A DNA stretch of 64,000 bases from positions 868,001 to 932,000 of the forward strand of contig JAJKFH010000205.1 of assembly GCA_023333565.1 (NCBI GenBank), given 5' to 3'. Source of the stretch: Puffinus mauretanicus (taxonomy: Eukaryota > Chordata > Aves > Procellariiformes > Procellariidae). A model generated the notes under the pieces. It was not told where the DNA came from. It did no database searches and saw only the letters and a list, made by a program, of their open reading frames with translations. Each line of letters begins with the position of its first letter. The stretch's first letter is position 1. The position numbers and the translations under genes are program-made. Positions 35,690-46,308 of the stretch are shown one piece after another.

Positions 35690-35900
35690 AAACATTTAAT
35701 AATTAGTGTAACTATCCATTTATGGAAATGATATATTTGGTTCTAAAATGATAAAATTTAAAAAATTAAAGGAGTTTTAACAAACAGCCTCTCTTCCTGA
35801 TACAAGCTGAGTAAAAATTTAACAATTATACGACAAAACCTACATATCTGTTTCATCATTGTGCTAATTCACATTCATTAACAGTGCACAGAAATCAATA
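35690..35900. promoter_or_regulatory. AT-rich candidate conserved noncoding element
   Basis: Dense AT-rich, non-repetitive sequence with TTTAATAATTAG, AATTATACG, GTGCTAATTCACATTCATTAAC and similar homeodomain or POU-type strings. No gene or mobile element overlaps it. The next 90 bases rise abruptly in GC content (islet at 35990-36075). Confidence 0.35.
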
Positions 35901-38900
35901 TAGTATGAATGCTGTTGACTTCCAACTCAGACAATTTTTTTGAGCCTAAAAGTATGAAGAGCAAGAATATTTGGAGGCACGAAAGCCCCAGTTTCACATT
36001 CCATTCCGCAGGGACGCAGCCGGCGGGCACAGCACCCACCTTCCCCTGCCGCCCACCGCCCCTCTCTCCCCAGCAGTAACAGCCTGCAGTGGTGCACTAT
36101 CAAGCAGATAAGGGCCCAGTCCAAGTTTAAAATAATAAATTTCTACTTATATATTTGCTTTTATAACGAAAGTCCAAGCAGTACAGCCATCAAAGGAAAC
36201 TTAAAATGAAACTGCAGCCTAGGGTCCGGATGCAAGGAAAAATGCTGACCTCGTTGGAAATGAAGAGGTACCACTGCCTTTCCGCTCGTATTCTGCATGC
36301 CCCTGATCATCCTAAAAGACTCTCAATCACAGCTCCATTCAGAATCAGACATTTCCAAATTATACACAGAGTAAAACATAAAAAGGAACAAAGTGAATCC
36401 TGTTATGGGTCATTGGGTTTTTTTGGTTTTGTGATTATTAAGATAAACTCAGAGAGACAAAAACTTAACAGTCTACACAAAGAGAAAAGGCCCTGTGATA
36501 ATTGATTTAAGATGAAAATTGATCAAGTAGTTTTTGTAAGGCATGAAAAAAACGGTATTTTCAAAAAGTAATAAAAATTACAAATATCCGTTTCTTATAT
36601 CCCCTTAAGACACATGAGGAGTAGCCAGCCAAGATCTCTCTATCAGATGGTTGGCACCATCCAACAGAAGCAGGCTTCATTTGCAATTTGATTTGTACAA
36701 CACGGGGTTGAAAGAAAGGGCAGTGAATTTCTGAACTACTACATTATACACATCCAGCATGGAATTTCATTTATCAGATTTTTTGTGTGTGTGTGTAAAG
36801 TATCTCTTAGTCACACTTAATATTTGACTAAAAAGTGAATGGTCTTAATGATGTTTACTGCTATTACTGAAGATGTAGGAAAGGGAAAGTGGGTTCAGTG
36901 GTTAATTTAGTCAATTCTTTTTCCCATGCCATTTTGGAAACGTGTAGAAGCTTATGCTTGCCAAGGTTCATGGTCTGGCAGTTCTGCAAGATGCAATCTT
37001 TTAACATCGAGACTGTAGAGCCCAGAAGTAGTTAATGCTTGGAGGGAGCATTTGGCTCCTGGGGATTCCCTCAAGATGCAGAGTGGCTTCTCTTCCCTCT
37101 TCCAGCATCAGAACCATCTTGCACCACATTGTAAGAGCAGATGACCAAGATGAATATCTTACACATGACACTATGTTGTAAGGAGACCATTATCCGTGAA
37201 AAAGCTAACAGTCGAATAAACAAAACCTGCATTAAAAATATGATGGTGTTCTAAAGAAAGAAGTGATTTGTCTTCATTTTCCTTCTTATTCAGAGGCTAC
37301 TTGCTACCGTAGTGTCCAAGCAATACCACTTAGAATAAACAGTCACAGCAAAATCACGGGTGGAGTTTGTATGCCTCCCCTTGCCTGGGAACTGGAAGAG
37401 AAGTAAAAGCTCCATCTGATCTAGGTTTAATTCTAGAGTTCAACTTTATGTTGTTATTTGTCTTGTTTTCAAGCAATAAGTTGCATTATCTTCTTAACAG
37501 GAATTTAAATTGTTGATTTGTCAGCTGAAAACGGAGTCGAAAGGATGCTGTATCATTTCTGTATCATTTAACTGTGCAACGACCTTTTAGAAGGGAAAGA
37601 CTGCAACATTTGTCAGAGATGGCCATGCCCTAAAAAGTCCTTGTCTTTCAATGAACTGTTTAAACGACACTTAGGCCCTAAGCCACAGATTCAATAGCAT
37701 CAGCAATGCCTCTGTAAAAGAGCATGAGAATCATCTCTTGTTCCTTCTTCCTCTGGCCAGAAGAGACTTTGCTCCTCTTCTAGCCACACATCAACTGCAG
37801 GCTAAAGTTAAGTCTAATCCTGTTGTCTCGGTTGTTCCCAAAACCAGTATGTCTCAAGCTACTTTTTTTTTGTTGTTGGGTATTTTTTTCCATCTTCAAG
37901 TAGGTAAAACAAAGTTACTGATTAGGCAAGTAATACTTTGGAATATCTGGGGGTGGAAGGAGGAAACGGGCAAGGGAGGAATGGGAAAAGAGAAGGATTC
38001 AACTCCACGAAAAAAGCCATTCTAAGTGCTCTGTGATTTCACTTCCATTGAAAGGGCTGTGCACACTAAGGAGAAAAGGCGTACCTAATCTTCCCAGGAC
38101 TTTCCTACAGGATCCCAGTGGACAAGTAAGATTTCACAGAAGGAAAGACTGCATGACTGGTTTCCTCAAGCTCTCTCCCATCCCCTATTGACAGGAGGTG
38201 TTTTGCAGGGTGCTTTAGAGAAACACAAACACTAATCCGAAAAACAGTTGGGGAGTGGGAGTGGAAAATTCCTAAATTCTTAACTGTGCAACATGCGGTG
38301 TTTCAACAGCTTTGGCGAAAGCTTTTGAAAACATCAACAAGCCGTGCAGCTCCCAGCACTCTGCAAAATAAATGTACCCAAATATTAAGGCCGCAGAGGT
38401 GACTTTGTCAACCAGCAGAAAACACGACAACAGCAACGCAGGGAATGCGGGGGAAGTTGTTTGGAATTTTTATTATTGTCATCTATGGAGATAAAAACGC
38501 AGACAGAACTCAGCATCTACTCCCACAGGAAAATCGCATCCAGCCTGGAAGTCTACTTTAAAAGAAAAACAACAAATAACAGAAAATGAGCAGGAAAAAA
38601 TGAAGGCTTTCAAGCCAATTTCTCCATTCCCTAATTGGCGCAAGACTGCAAGAAGGAAAGGAAGAGCTAAGTTTAAGGCATCTTTTCACCTTCTGTGCTC
38701 TAACCACCAGATTAGCTGGGACCAGAACAGAGGCTCGAGCTATTCCTACAAGAGCGTGGTTTAACCTTGACACCGAACAGGGAGGTCCCACTTCCCTGTA
38801 AGTTGCGTCGTACCCTGTAATGAATTGCAGAACCCCTTCAATGAGCAGTCCAGGGAGCAAAAACTATACGAAAATGAGCCTTAAAAAAAGCATTTTCCTG

Positions 38901-40214
38901 CCTGAACTAGCTTAGCTCAGGATTACAATGGAGGAAGTGGGAATGCACAAAGGAGGGGCAGGAGGCGGGGTGGAGGAGGGCTGTTCCTTCTGGTGCCAAC
39001 AAGCCATTAGGTCACCTGGGCTGCAGTGTCAGCAGTGCCCTATTCTCTGCGACGATGACGCTTCCTGTGGCTGCCGGAGGTCAGTGTATACCTCCCGTAC
39101 CCTGCTTCTCTCACACCTTATCCCTGGAGACATTCATCACCGCACAGGAATATACACACTGTGTTCAAACACCAGCCTAGTTAACAAGGTTAACAGCTGA
39201 TTTGTGTCTCCAAATCAGCATAAAGAGCAGAAGTGTCACCAAATACTGGAGGTATCATTTGAGGGTTGATTCTGGCACCAGCACCACCCCTGTCCACACG
39301 CTTACCTGCTCTTCCACCCCCAGTTGCTAATGCAAGTATTTCTAAAGCATCGGTATGAAATGATGTCACGTATAAATAAACTTCACAAAATTAAAAGAGG
39401 AAAGTGAAGTGCAGATATTAGTCCTGGTCACCTCAAAGATCTAACTCAAGGATCAGATCCGTAAATGACTATGTCAGCCCAACCAGGGTGAAGAAGGAGA
39501 AACATCAGCACAGCACTGAGAATGAGGCCTGGGGGGCCACAACCTTCTTAAACCAACTTTTCTGCAAGCAGCGCCATAGCTACACTGGAGCAATCTTGGA
39601 GCAGTTTAAGATGGGCTTTTTACACTTCCCAAAAGACTTCCGAGTCCATGCCATTAACTTCAAGAGGACTTGTAAGCCAATCCTCTCCTAAAATACATTT
39701 TCCTCAGTGTTTAAACTGCAGGTTGGCACAGGGACAAAAAAAGTGGAAACTGTTTGCACTCATATTGTTTTAAAGGGGGTGGGGGGAAACCTAAAAGGAA
39801 TTTCAATTCTTTGGGGCCAATAATGTTCAAAGACAAGAGCAGCTTTTGGTATCAGGCCTCCATCTGGGCTGTACCCAGGATTCCCATCTCAAAGTCATTG
39901 AACCTTGCAACGTTTTATCTTATAGCCCTCAAAGGCAGTAGCACATTGAGTATGATCCATTTTTTAAACATAGAAGGCAAAGGAATATATTTGCCATATG
40001 TTTGTCATATGTTTAGTTCAAGTCCCATTGCCAACTCTTAGCACAGCTGATACGCAGTGTATTCATAGGGCCTGACCTTGGAAGAGTTTAATCTCAACTG
40101 TGCACGTCTGTCTGTTTAATTTGTGCAAGGCCACTACAACTGTTTGTACACGCTGAGCAATTATGCCTGAAAACTTCTATTTCTCAAATACTTACCTGAT
40201 ATCTCATCATAAAA
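35901..40214. other. Noncoding DNA including a small GC islet and an interrupted G-run
   Basis: A short GC-rich islet at 35990-36075 (CAGCCGGCGGGCAC and C-rich following sequence) stands out from its AT-rich setting. A (GT)7-type run lies at 36785-36798. AAA-G5-T-G6-AAACC occurs at 39772-39791. Two near-tandem CATATGTTT units lie at 39994-40014. Open frames up to 100 codons lack domains. Confidence 0.45.
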
Positions 40215-40234
40215 GCTATGTTGTACAACATAGC
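40215..40234. repeat. 20-bp perfect palindrome
   Basis: GCTATGTTGTACAACATAGC reads identically on both strands, with TGTACA at its centre. A perfect 10-bp-arm palindrome with no spacer is expected in only about 6 of 100 random windows of this size (64000/4^10). It could be a dimeric protein site or could extrude a cruciform. No known factor is assigned. Confidence 0.9.
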
Positions 40235-40999
40235 CACAAAGTTTTGTTAAACCCTTTTTATTCTTTTTTAAACAAGCACATATGTACACCGAGTAAGGGC
40301 TACAGAAACAATCTACAAGTAAGAAAGGCCAAAACCAAAAAATGGTAAAGCTAATAGAATAAGGTTAGAAATACACACACTACTTGCGGACACAGTAACA
40401 TGGATTTTATCACTGCAACGTTTGAACTTTCTCCAATTAAACAGTTCCTTCCTTCCTTCTCCAAGTATAAAAGAAATAAATCTATTAGTTTACATGGATT
40501 CATATAGCATACGGAAACAAAGGATTCACATTTCCACTTTTAGATTACTGAGTTTTGTTAAACTGTGTTCTGACTACAAGTATCCTTTCTAGAACTAAAG
40601 TTTGGGCGTTTTTTTTTCACCTAAATTATTTAACTGATGAATAATGGCATATTAAAAAAAAAAGTAGCATGCTGTTCAATAGAATTTTTTTTCATTTTTC
40701 CCTAGAAAAATTCAACAAAATGCTTTTTCTTTCTTCAACCTTAGAGGAAAAAGTGAAATTCATCTTAGGTAGAGAGGAAATCTGGGACACTTCCCAGCCA
40801 GTTTTACCTTCCCAATAGGCCATAAGAAGCAGTCTTGGCGTGTGTGCCATTTCTGAGGTGTCTATATTGCACAAGCAGAACAAAACAAACCAAAAAACCC
40901 TCAAACCACCAGGAACCCATGCACAAAATTCTTCATCCTCAATCTGCGAGAACAGAGCAGAACTAGCAGAGAAATTCAACTACAGTCTTGTGAGTAAGG
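40235..40999. other. Noncoding AT-rich DNA
   Basis: No gene is recognised. Several short A and T runs occur around 40610-40700. The minus-strand frame at 40692-40979 lacks a domain and overlaps a forward frame. Confidence 0.5.
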
Positions 41000-41200
41000 A
41001 ATACGGCCGGTTAATCCATTGCACTCTCCGCTGCACCAGACCCCAGAACTCAGTTCTGGTCTGCCACCAATGCTGCATGGTCTTGGGCAAGTCACATCAC
41101 CTGCCATTTTCCCAAACCTTTTCCAATTTCGGTTTTGATTTTCCATTTAGATTGGAGGCTTTTCAAGTCAGGAACTGGATGTCATGACTTGTGTGCCCAG
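41000..41200 (+). mobile_element. MIR-like (CORE-SINE) relic, best preserved of the window
   Basis: A head with GGTTAATCCATTGCACTCTC (41020-41039) is followed by CTCAGTTCTGGTCTGCCACC, then CATGGTCTTGGGCAAGTCAC (41077-41096), the most diagnostic MIR string here. A pyrimidine-rich body and a tail with GATTGGAGGCTTTTCAAGTC and AGGAACTGG complete it. The order fits a near full-length MIR-family element. It is transcriptionally dead. Confidence 0.65.
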
Positions 41201-42904
41201 AGTTTACCACTAACAGGGGTCATCTCTCCACTACGGCCCCAGTACTTGGGATGATGGTCAGGGTGAGACAACGCGAGCAGCCCACATGGCTGTTGTCTGT
41301 GTATCTGATTACAGAGAGGCCAGGCCCACTTCTACCCTTCATCTTTTCAAATAATTACCTTTAACATGTGATGAATGGGCACAGTCCAAATCACTTAACA
41401 ATCCCGAAGAGCTAAAAGGTCCATGGAGACCTGAGAGTGAAAATGATCTTGAGTAGTCAAAGAGGCAAGTTGCTGGGCTTCCCTGCCTCCATGGGTGATG
41501 AGGAGCAGGAAATAAGTTTCTGACCATACACATTCACACTTCTTCAGAATTAGAGACATTTCAGTTTGGGATGCTGTGCGGAAAAATAACCTCTGAACAG
41601 CATAAAATTACCCCCCGATATAACATGTTTAGCTCAAGCCCGCTCACTCATACACAGCTGAGCTAGTTACTCAAGTTTGCCTTGGCAGCTGGGATTAAAA
41701 GGCAGTCATGCAGCAAACTACTGTCTGGAGTAGGCATTGTCAAGCCAGTGTCCCTTCACAACAGCCAAGAACAAATGTCCTCCCACAATTCTCTTAAGAG
41801 TCCTTCCACTAACATCGTCTTTCCGGTTACTTACTCTGGGCTCTCAGATTGGATGTTATTCCCCTATATAACAGGACAATTTACAGTGCTTACCCTCACT
41901 AAAATTCTCTTACTGACGATAATTGTTTCTGCCCTGATCAAACCAGAATACTCCAAGAGCGGAGAAAGTTGTTTCAGGCCCTGCTCCAAAGGGTTAAGAA
42001 CTTTGCCCTACAGGCAACTGCTGCTAAACCACATCCTGTCTCTACTACTGCACTTCTGTTTAACGTAGCTGGAGTATAACATAGTGTCTCTGGTTAAGCA
42101 GGTATTTTCTCTTTCATTTGCATATGCTTCAAGCTGTTGTAGATGCCAACTTCAAGTACTATGACTGCATACACAATCTTCCACCACACCTCCGTACACC
42201 AATTTTTGCAACAAATCATCATTATCCAGGATAAAGGTGGACACTCTACCTTGTACTACAAGCTCCCTCTGCAAGTTATTAATGATTAAAAGCAATGTCC
42301 TACCTTTATGTTCACATCTCCATTGCCCATGCACTTTGAAAAACAGTATATAATACAAATGACATGGCTTTCAAAATTTTCTGCCTTACCCCTGGGCAAA
42401 AACAATAAACACCTTGATGGAGCTTTTATCAATCAATTTTCATTTAGTTTCTTTCTATTAAAAAGTCTTAAGATGCAATACTTAACACCAGGAACAACAG
42501 CAATGTACTTCGAGGTATAACAACAGTATTGCTCAAAAGAATGTGAATGGTATGTTCTGCAATTTGTGGAGGTAGATCATATTGATCAACTTTATTGCAA
42601 ATCACTGTGTATCATGGGACTCATTTGTTTTTTCAAATATAAAGCAGAGGACATTACTCTGACTTGAAAGGATTTTATTTTGTATTAAATTGGTGAAGTA
42701 GCAAATACTATTTTCATATACATTTACCAAATAAGAATAGCTATATATATATTGGGCAGCTGTTGTGACAATGTCACAAAATTATGTTTTAATTTCCCTA
42801 GGGAATAGCTATGAGGGTGCAGATACCCCATTCCTAATCAAATTCTAATTATTATATTAATAGTCAATGAAAATCAAAATTTTGATCCTGGATTGATTTA
42901 ACAG
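41201..42904. other. Noncoding DNA, nothing recognised
   Basis: Open frames up to 128 codons (41682-42068, plus) have no recognisable domain or splice borders. A TATATATAT stretch at 42742-42751 is simple sequence. The part from 42540 to 42890 is AT-rich and otherwise featureless. Confidence 0.5.
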
Positions 42905-43000
42905 CTTGACCTAGTCTGAGCAAGCGGTGTAAATCCAGAGAAGTTCCTATGAAGTTCCTCTGATTTTACATCAATCTGTTTGAAATCAGAAACTTGGCCC
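42905..43000. mobile_element. Old CR1/L3-type LINE 3'-UTR relic
   Basis: GTGTAAATCCAGAG, then AAGTTCCTATGAAGTTCC, then CTCTGATTTTACATC, then GAAATCAGAAACTTGGCCC. This is the near-palindromic GTGTAAATC ... GATTTACAC arrangement with an ...AACTTGGCCC end known from old CR1/L3-like 3' regions in birds and other sauropsids. The self-complementary layout prevents a safe strand call. It is one of the clearest relics of this family in the window. Confidence 0.5.
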
Positions 43001-43514
43001 AAAATGCTAAAAAGCATGGAACAGCTGCCTATTGATGTCTGCATAGATTTGAAAGCTTGATGCAACCACGTTAGCATATTGATTTCCCCCCCCCCAGGAA
43101 TTTGCAAGAAAAGAAATAGAAATTTAGTGTTTGATCCCTAATCTGAACAAACTTCAGGGCTTGCTTACAATTTGGTACAGAAAAACAAAGCAAGGGAGAT
43201 AAGAATGTACAGATTTCAGTTCGTACCAGGCAGTTACAAATGGACTGCACTGACCACAAAGACGACAAGAGGCTCTTTTAAGTTAAAAGAAGAAAAGAAA
43301 CACGGGTTGGAAATTATTTTCTTAGAGTGAAACATCTTGCAATGAAATGACTGGATACTGAGGATATCCAATTACTATTGTTGTGGGGAAAGAAGCCTTT
43401 ACAAATGGGCTGTTTAAACACAAAAGCAATCTTATTAAGGATTTCTTAATCAAACCTAAGGTCTCATTGGAATTACAAATTGCTTAGGTACCAATGTGAC
43501 AGGCATCTAATATG
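43001..43514. other. Noncoding DNA with a C-run
   Basis: GATTT followed by C10 at 43081-43095 reads on the minus strand as G10-AAATC, the same flank as the G-runs at 12.3, 22.4 and 59.1 kb. Nothing else is recognised. Confidence 0.5.
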
Positions 43515-43590
43515 GGTCTGACCCAGCTCCTACTCAAATAAACTGAAGAAGTCCCACTAATCTCAAAAGACATTAGATCAGGCCTGAGAT
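43515..43590. mobile_element. Old CR1/L3-type LINE 3'-UTR relic
   Basis: TCTGACCCAGCTCCTACTCA, AACTGAAGAAGTCCCACTAA and TTAGATCAGGCCTGAG follow the order of the CTGATCCAGCTCCCATTGA ... GGATCAGGCC segment of the same old repeat family. It lies 515 bases from the previous relic and may belong to the same original insertion. Confidence 0.45.
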
Positions 43591-45317
43591 AACCAAATCT
43601 GGTAAAAAGGAGGTTTGGATTTACAATTAACGCAGTTGCTGGTGTTAGGAGTTGACTGATTGTAACTGAGGATGAATTCAGAACTGGAGCAATTCCCAAG
43701 GGAAACCAGTTTGCATGTTTCCCTTTATTTGAGCAAAAGCAGGCTCTTTTATATCCAAACTCCAGAGATTTTCAAAACTAATTAGCATGTTTTAAAGCTC
43801 ACCTTATCACTCAAAAATCTTGACCGTACTTTGGGCTAATCATCTAGAGCCAAGGGGGTTGAATTCCCAGATCCCAGAACTCGCAGTGGGGTAATTCTAA
43901 GACTCTGCCCTGAAAATTATCCTGGGATGCAAGAACATTTCTCCTTTGTAGCACTTCAAGAAACAGAATAATACTCTTCACCCTAGGTTTGGTAATTACA
44001 GACAAAAATTCAGGGGCTGAAAACTGCAGCCTAAAACTCCACTTAGGAATGCCTACAGTGGGCCTGGGTCTGTAATGGCCTCGCTCCTCCAAGGAAATTT
44101 TCCTCAGTCTTGTCCTTCCTCCCATCCACCCAAAGTCAGGGTGAAGAAGCTTCTCCTTGCTCTTAAAGGGCAGGGGACGACTTTGTTTCTCCTTCTATGA
44201 GACCAGATAAATCAGTTCCACAAATATATGAGCCAGTATCACTCGCCAGCCACAAATATCAGCCACCAAGACAGAGAAGCATCCTCCTACCTCTCTTCTC
44301 TGCCCCTGTCCCTGGTGATGGGTCCCACCCATTTCTTTGCTCTAGATGCAGTATTCATCCATAACCTGATGCAACTCTCCAACACAGCGAGAAAGCTCTC
44401 TTTTGGCAATACTCAACTACCAGAACAGCTCAGCCCTCTCAGGTAACTGCCTCAACTTCCTTGTTATTCTTGCTCTGTTTTTCTCGTGGTCATTCATTAC
44501 TTATAACGCAGTAGCACATAGAAGCCCCGATGGAGAGAACAAACAGACAACCTGCTTCCCAAAGAGATTGCACCTTCATAGTCCACCTTTGCATCTCAAC
44601 ACACATTAAAATGTCCGGACAAGATTTTATTTTTTGCTTCCGCCATTTACTTCTCCATCCCTCTTTTATCACCCCAGTACATTTCTGATAATTATCTATT
44701 TGAATAGAAATTAAAATACATAAAAATACTTAACATCATGTCCTTAGAAACAAACCGGTACCAGAATAAGTATGAATCTGGTACGTAACCACGTAATTTG
44801 AAAGATTTCTCCCATCACACACCCTGACTCTGTATTGGGAAGAGCACTTAATCTCAATCAATGCCCATGGGAAGCAGACCAGCAGCTATTTGCTGACATG
44901 AACACAGAATGATCAAAATATTTTCCTGCTCAGTATTTAAATCTTGGCTACTTCTTAAGTCTACACAATGTTATGCAGAGTGCCAGCTCTGAGCATGACC
45001 CACTATTTCCAGGCACAGCCCTGCAGTATTCCCTGAGGACCACAACTCAAACAGCTCATTCTAGGAGTCCTTTACGTGCAGACAGAGGCTGCGGTGAGGC
45101 ATTCTGTGAGGTTCAAGAGCAGGTTAAGCTGCGTATGTAGACATAACAGAGTGAAATCCTCATCTTCAATTGGGAAGTTAAGAGTTTCCACAATAAACAT
45201 AATAAATAACAGTGACAGCAATTGTGTGCCAACTCCTCATTTTGGTACTGACACAGGTGTGAAATTGTGCTTGCACCTGAATTTTCTGTGAACTAGTTAA
45301 CATTTCCATTGGACTAT
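43591..45317. other. Noncoding DNA with an 8-bp-stem inverted repeat
   Basis: GTACCAGA (44758-44765) and TCTGGTAC (44777-44784) form a perfect inverted repeat with an 11-base loop, of a kind expected by chance a few times in the window. Open frames up to 93 codons lack domains. No mobile element is recognised. Confidence 0.45.
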
Positions 45318-45571
45318 TCATATTTAAAAAAAAAAAAAAAAAATCACCAGACAACTCTCCTAGCATAACTGCAATTTCCAGCACAGCTTCCAAAGCTGGA
45401 AACATGGGTCAACACTGGAAATATTTCACATGGCACTTAACCAGTGTGGAAACAAATGCCAAGCATGATCTAGTGTCATCCAGATTAGCTCCCGCTGGTG
45501 CTTGGATTCAAATTAATGGGTTACCCTCCCAGCAAATGTCACAGGAAAACCTTGCCAGGAAACAGCTTACC

Positions 45572-45607
<36 letters not shown>

Positions 45608-45610
45608 TTT
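45318..45610 (+). mobile_element. A-tract-bounded block with 8-bp flanking repeats (possible retroposed insert)
   Basis: TCATATTT occurs at 45318-45325 just before an A18 run (45326-45343), and again at 45603-45610 just after an A30 run (45573-45602). An insertion ending in a poly(A) tail and flanked by an 8-bp target duplication would look like this, although starting with A18 is odd. The 229 bases between the A runs match nothing I recognise. Independent expansion of two A runs is the alternative. Confidence 0.3.
45573..45602 (+). repeat. A30 homopolymer
   Basis: Thirty consecutive A, the longest homopolymer in the window. Length is likely to vary between individuals and to be unreliable in assemblies. 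It may be the tail of the block described at 45318-45610. Confidence 0.9.
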
Positions 45611-45971
45611 CATCTTGAATGAGGGATTCCATTTCAGTCAGAAGGTTCCTTCCCATAGCCTCTGTCTGAGCACAGCTTGGGAAATACTTTTGGGAAATTA
45701 CATCAAACAGGCTGTGCTGGTTTTGGCTGGGATAGAGTTAATTTTCTTCACAGTAGCTAGTATGGGGCTGTGTTTTGGATTTGTGCTGGAAACAGTGTTG
45801 ATAACAGAGGGATGTTTTCGTTCCTGCTGAGCAGGACTTACACACAGTCAAGGTCCTTTCTGCTCCTCACCCCACCCCACCAGCAAGGAGGCTGAGGGGG
45901 CACAAGGAGTTGGGAGGGGACACGGCTGAGACAGCTGACCCCAACTGACCAAAGGGACATTCCATACCATA

Positions 45972-45993
45972 TGACATCATGCTCAGCATATAG
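45972..45993 (+). promoter_or_regulatory. Decayed LTR promoter (CRE-like and TATA-like)
   Basis: TGACATCA differs from a CRE by a single G-to-A at its central CpG, the change expected from methylation and deamination. The TATA-like string 8 bases downstream reads CATATAG. Transcription, if any, would start around 46015-46025 in the plus direction. Current activity is doubtful. Confidence 0.5.
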
Positions 45994-46171
45994 TGCTGGG
46001 GGAAGAAGGAAGGGGGGACGTTGGGAGCGATGGTGTTTGTCTTCCCAAGTAACCGTTACGCGTGATGGAGCCCTGCTTTCCTGGCGATGGCTGAACACCT
46101 GCCTGCCGGTGGGAAGGAGTGAGTGAATTTCTTGTTTTGCTTTGCTTGCATGCGCAGCTTTTGCTTTCCCT

Positions 46172-46177
46172 ATTAAA
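46172..46177 (+). terminator. LTR polyadenylation signal ATTAAA
   Basis: This is the common ATTAAA variant, placed about 180 bases after the TATA-like site and about 130 bases before the LTR end, as expected for the R/U5 boundary. It could still terminate plus-strand transcripts that read into the LTR. Confidence 0.55.
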
Positions 46178-46308
46178 ATGTCTTTACCTCAACTCACGAG
46201 TTTTCCCACTTTTACTCTCCCAATTCTCTCCTCCATCCCACCAGGGGGGAGCGAGCGAGCGGCTGGGTGGGCCTGAGTTGCTGGCTGGGGTTAAACCACG
46301 ACACAGGC

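Larger units (their letters stand above)
45713..46303 (+). mobile_element. Solo LTR of an avian ERVL-type endogenous retrovirus
   Basis: The 591-bp element starts TGTGCTGGTTTTGG, ends TTAAACCACGACA, and is flanked on both sides by CAGGC (45708-45712 and 46304-46308), a perfect 5-bp target-site duplication as made by ERVL/class III integrases. I recognise the body as the LTR common in bird genomes. Landmarks: a CRE-like TGACATCA (45972-45979), a TATA-like CATATAG (45987-45993), and an ATTAAA poly(A) signal (46172-46177). No internal viral sequence, primer-binding site or second LTR follows, so it is a solo LTR left by recombination between two LTRs. Confidence 0.9.

Noticed and set aside
40060..40140. 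Possible further CR1/L3 relic (GGGCCTGACCTTGG)
   Set aside because: Only one short string fits and the following sequence does not continue the family order.
45404..45830. Open frames running through the A30 tract (lysine runs)
   Set aside because: Artefact of translating poly(A). The frames include parts of the LTR and have no family resemblance.
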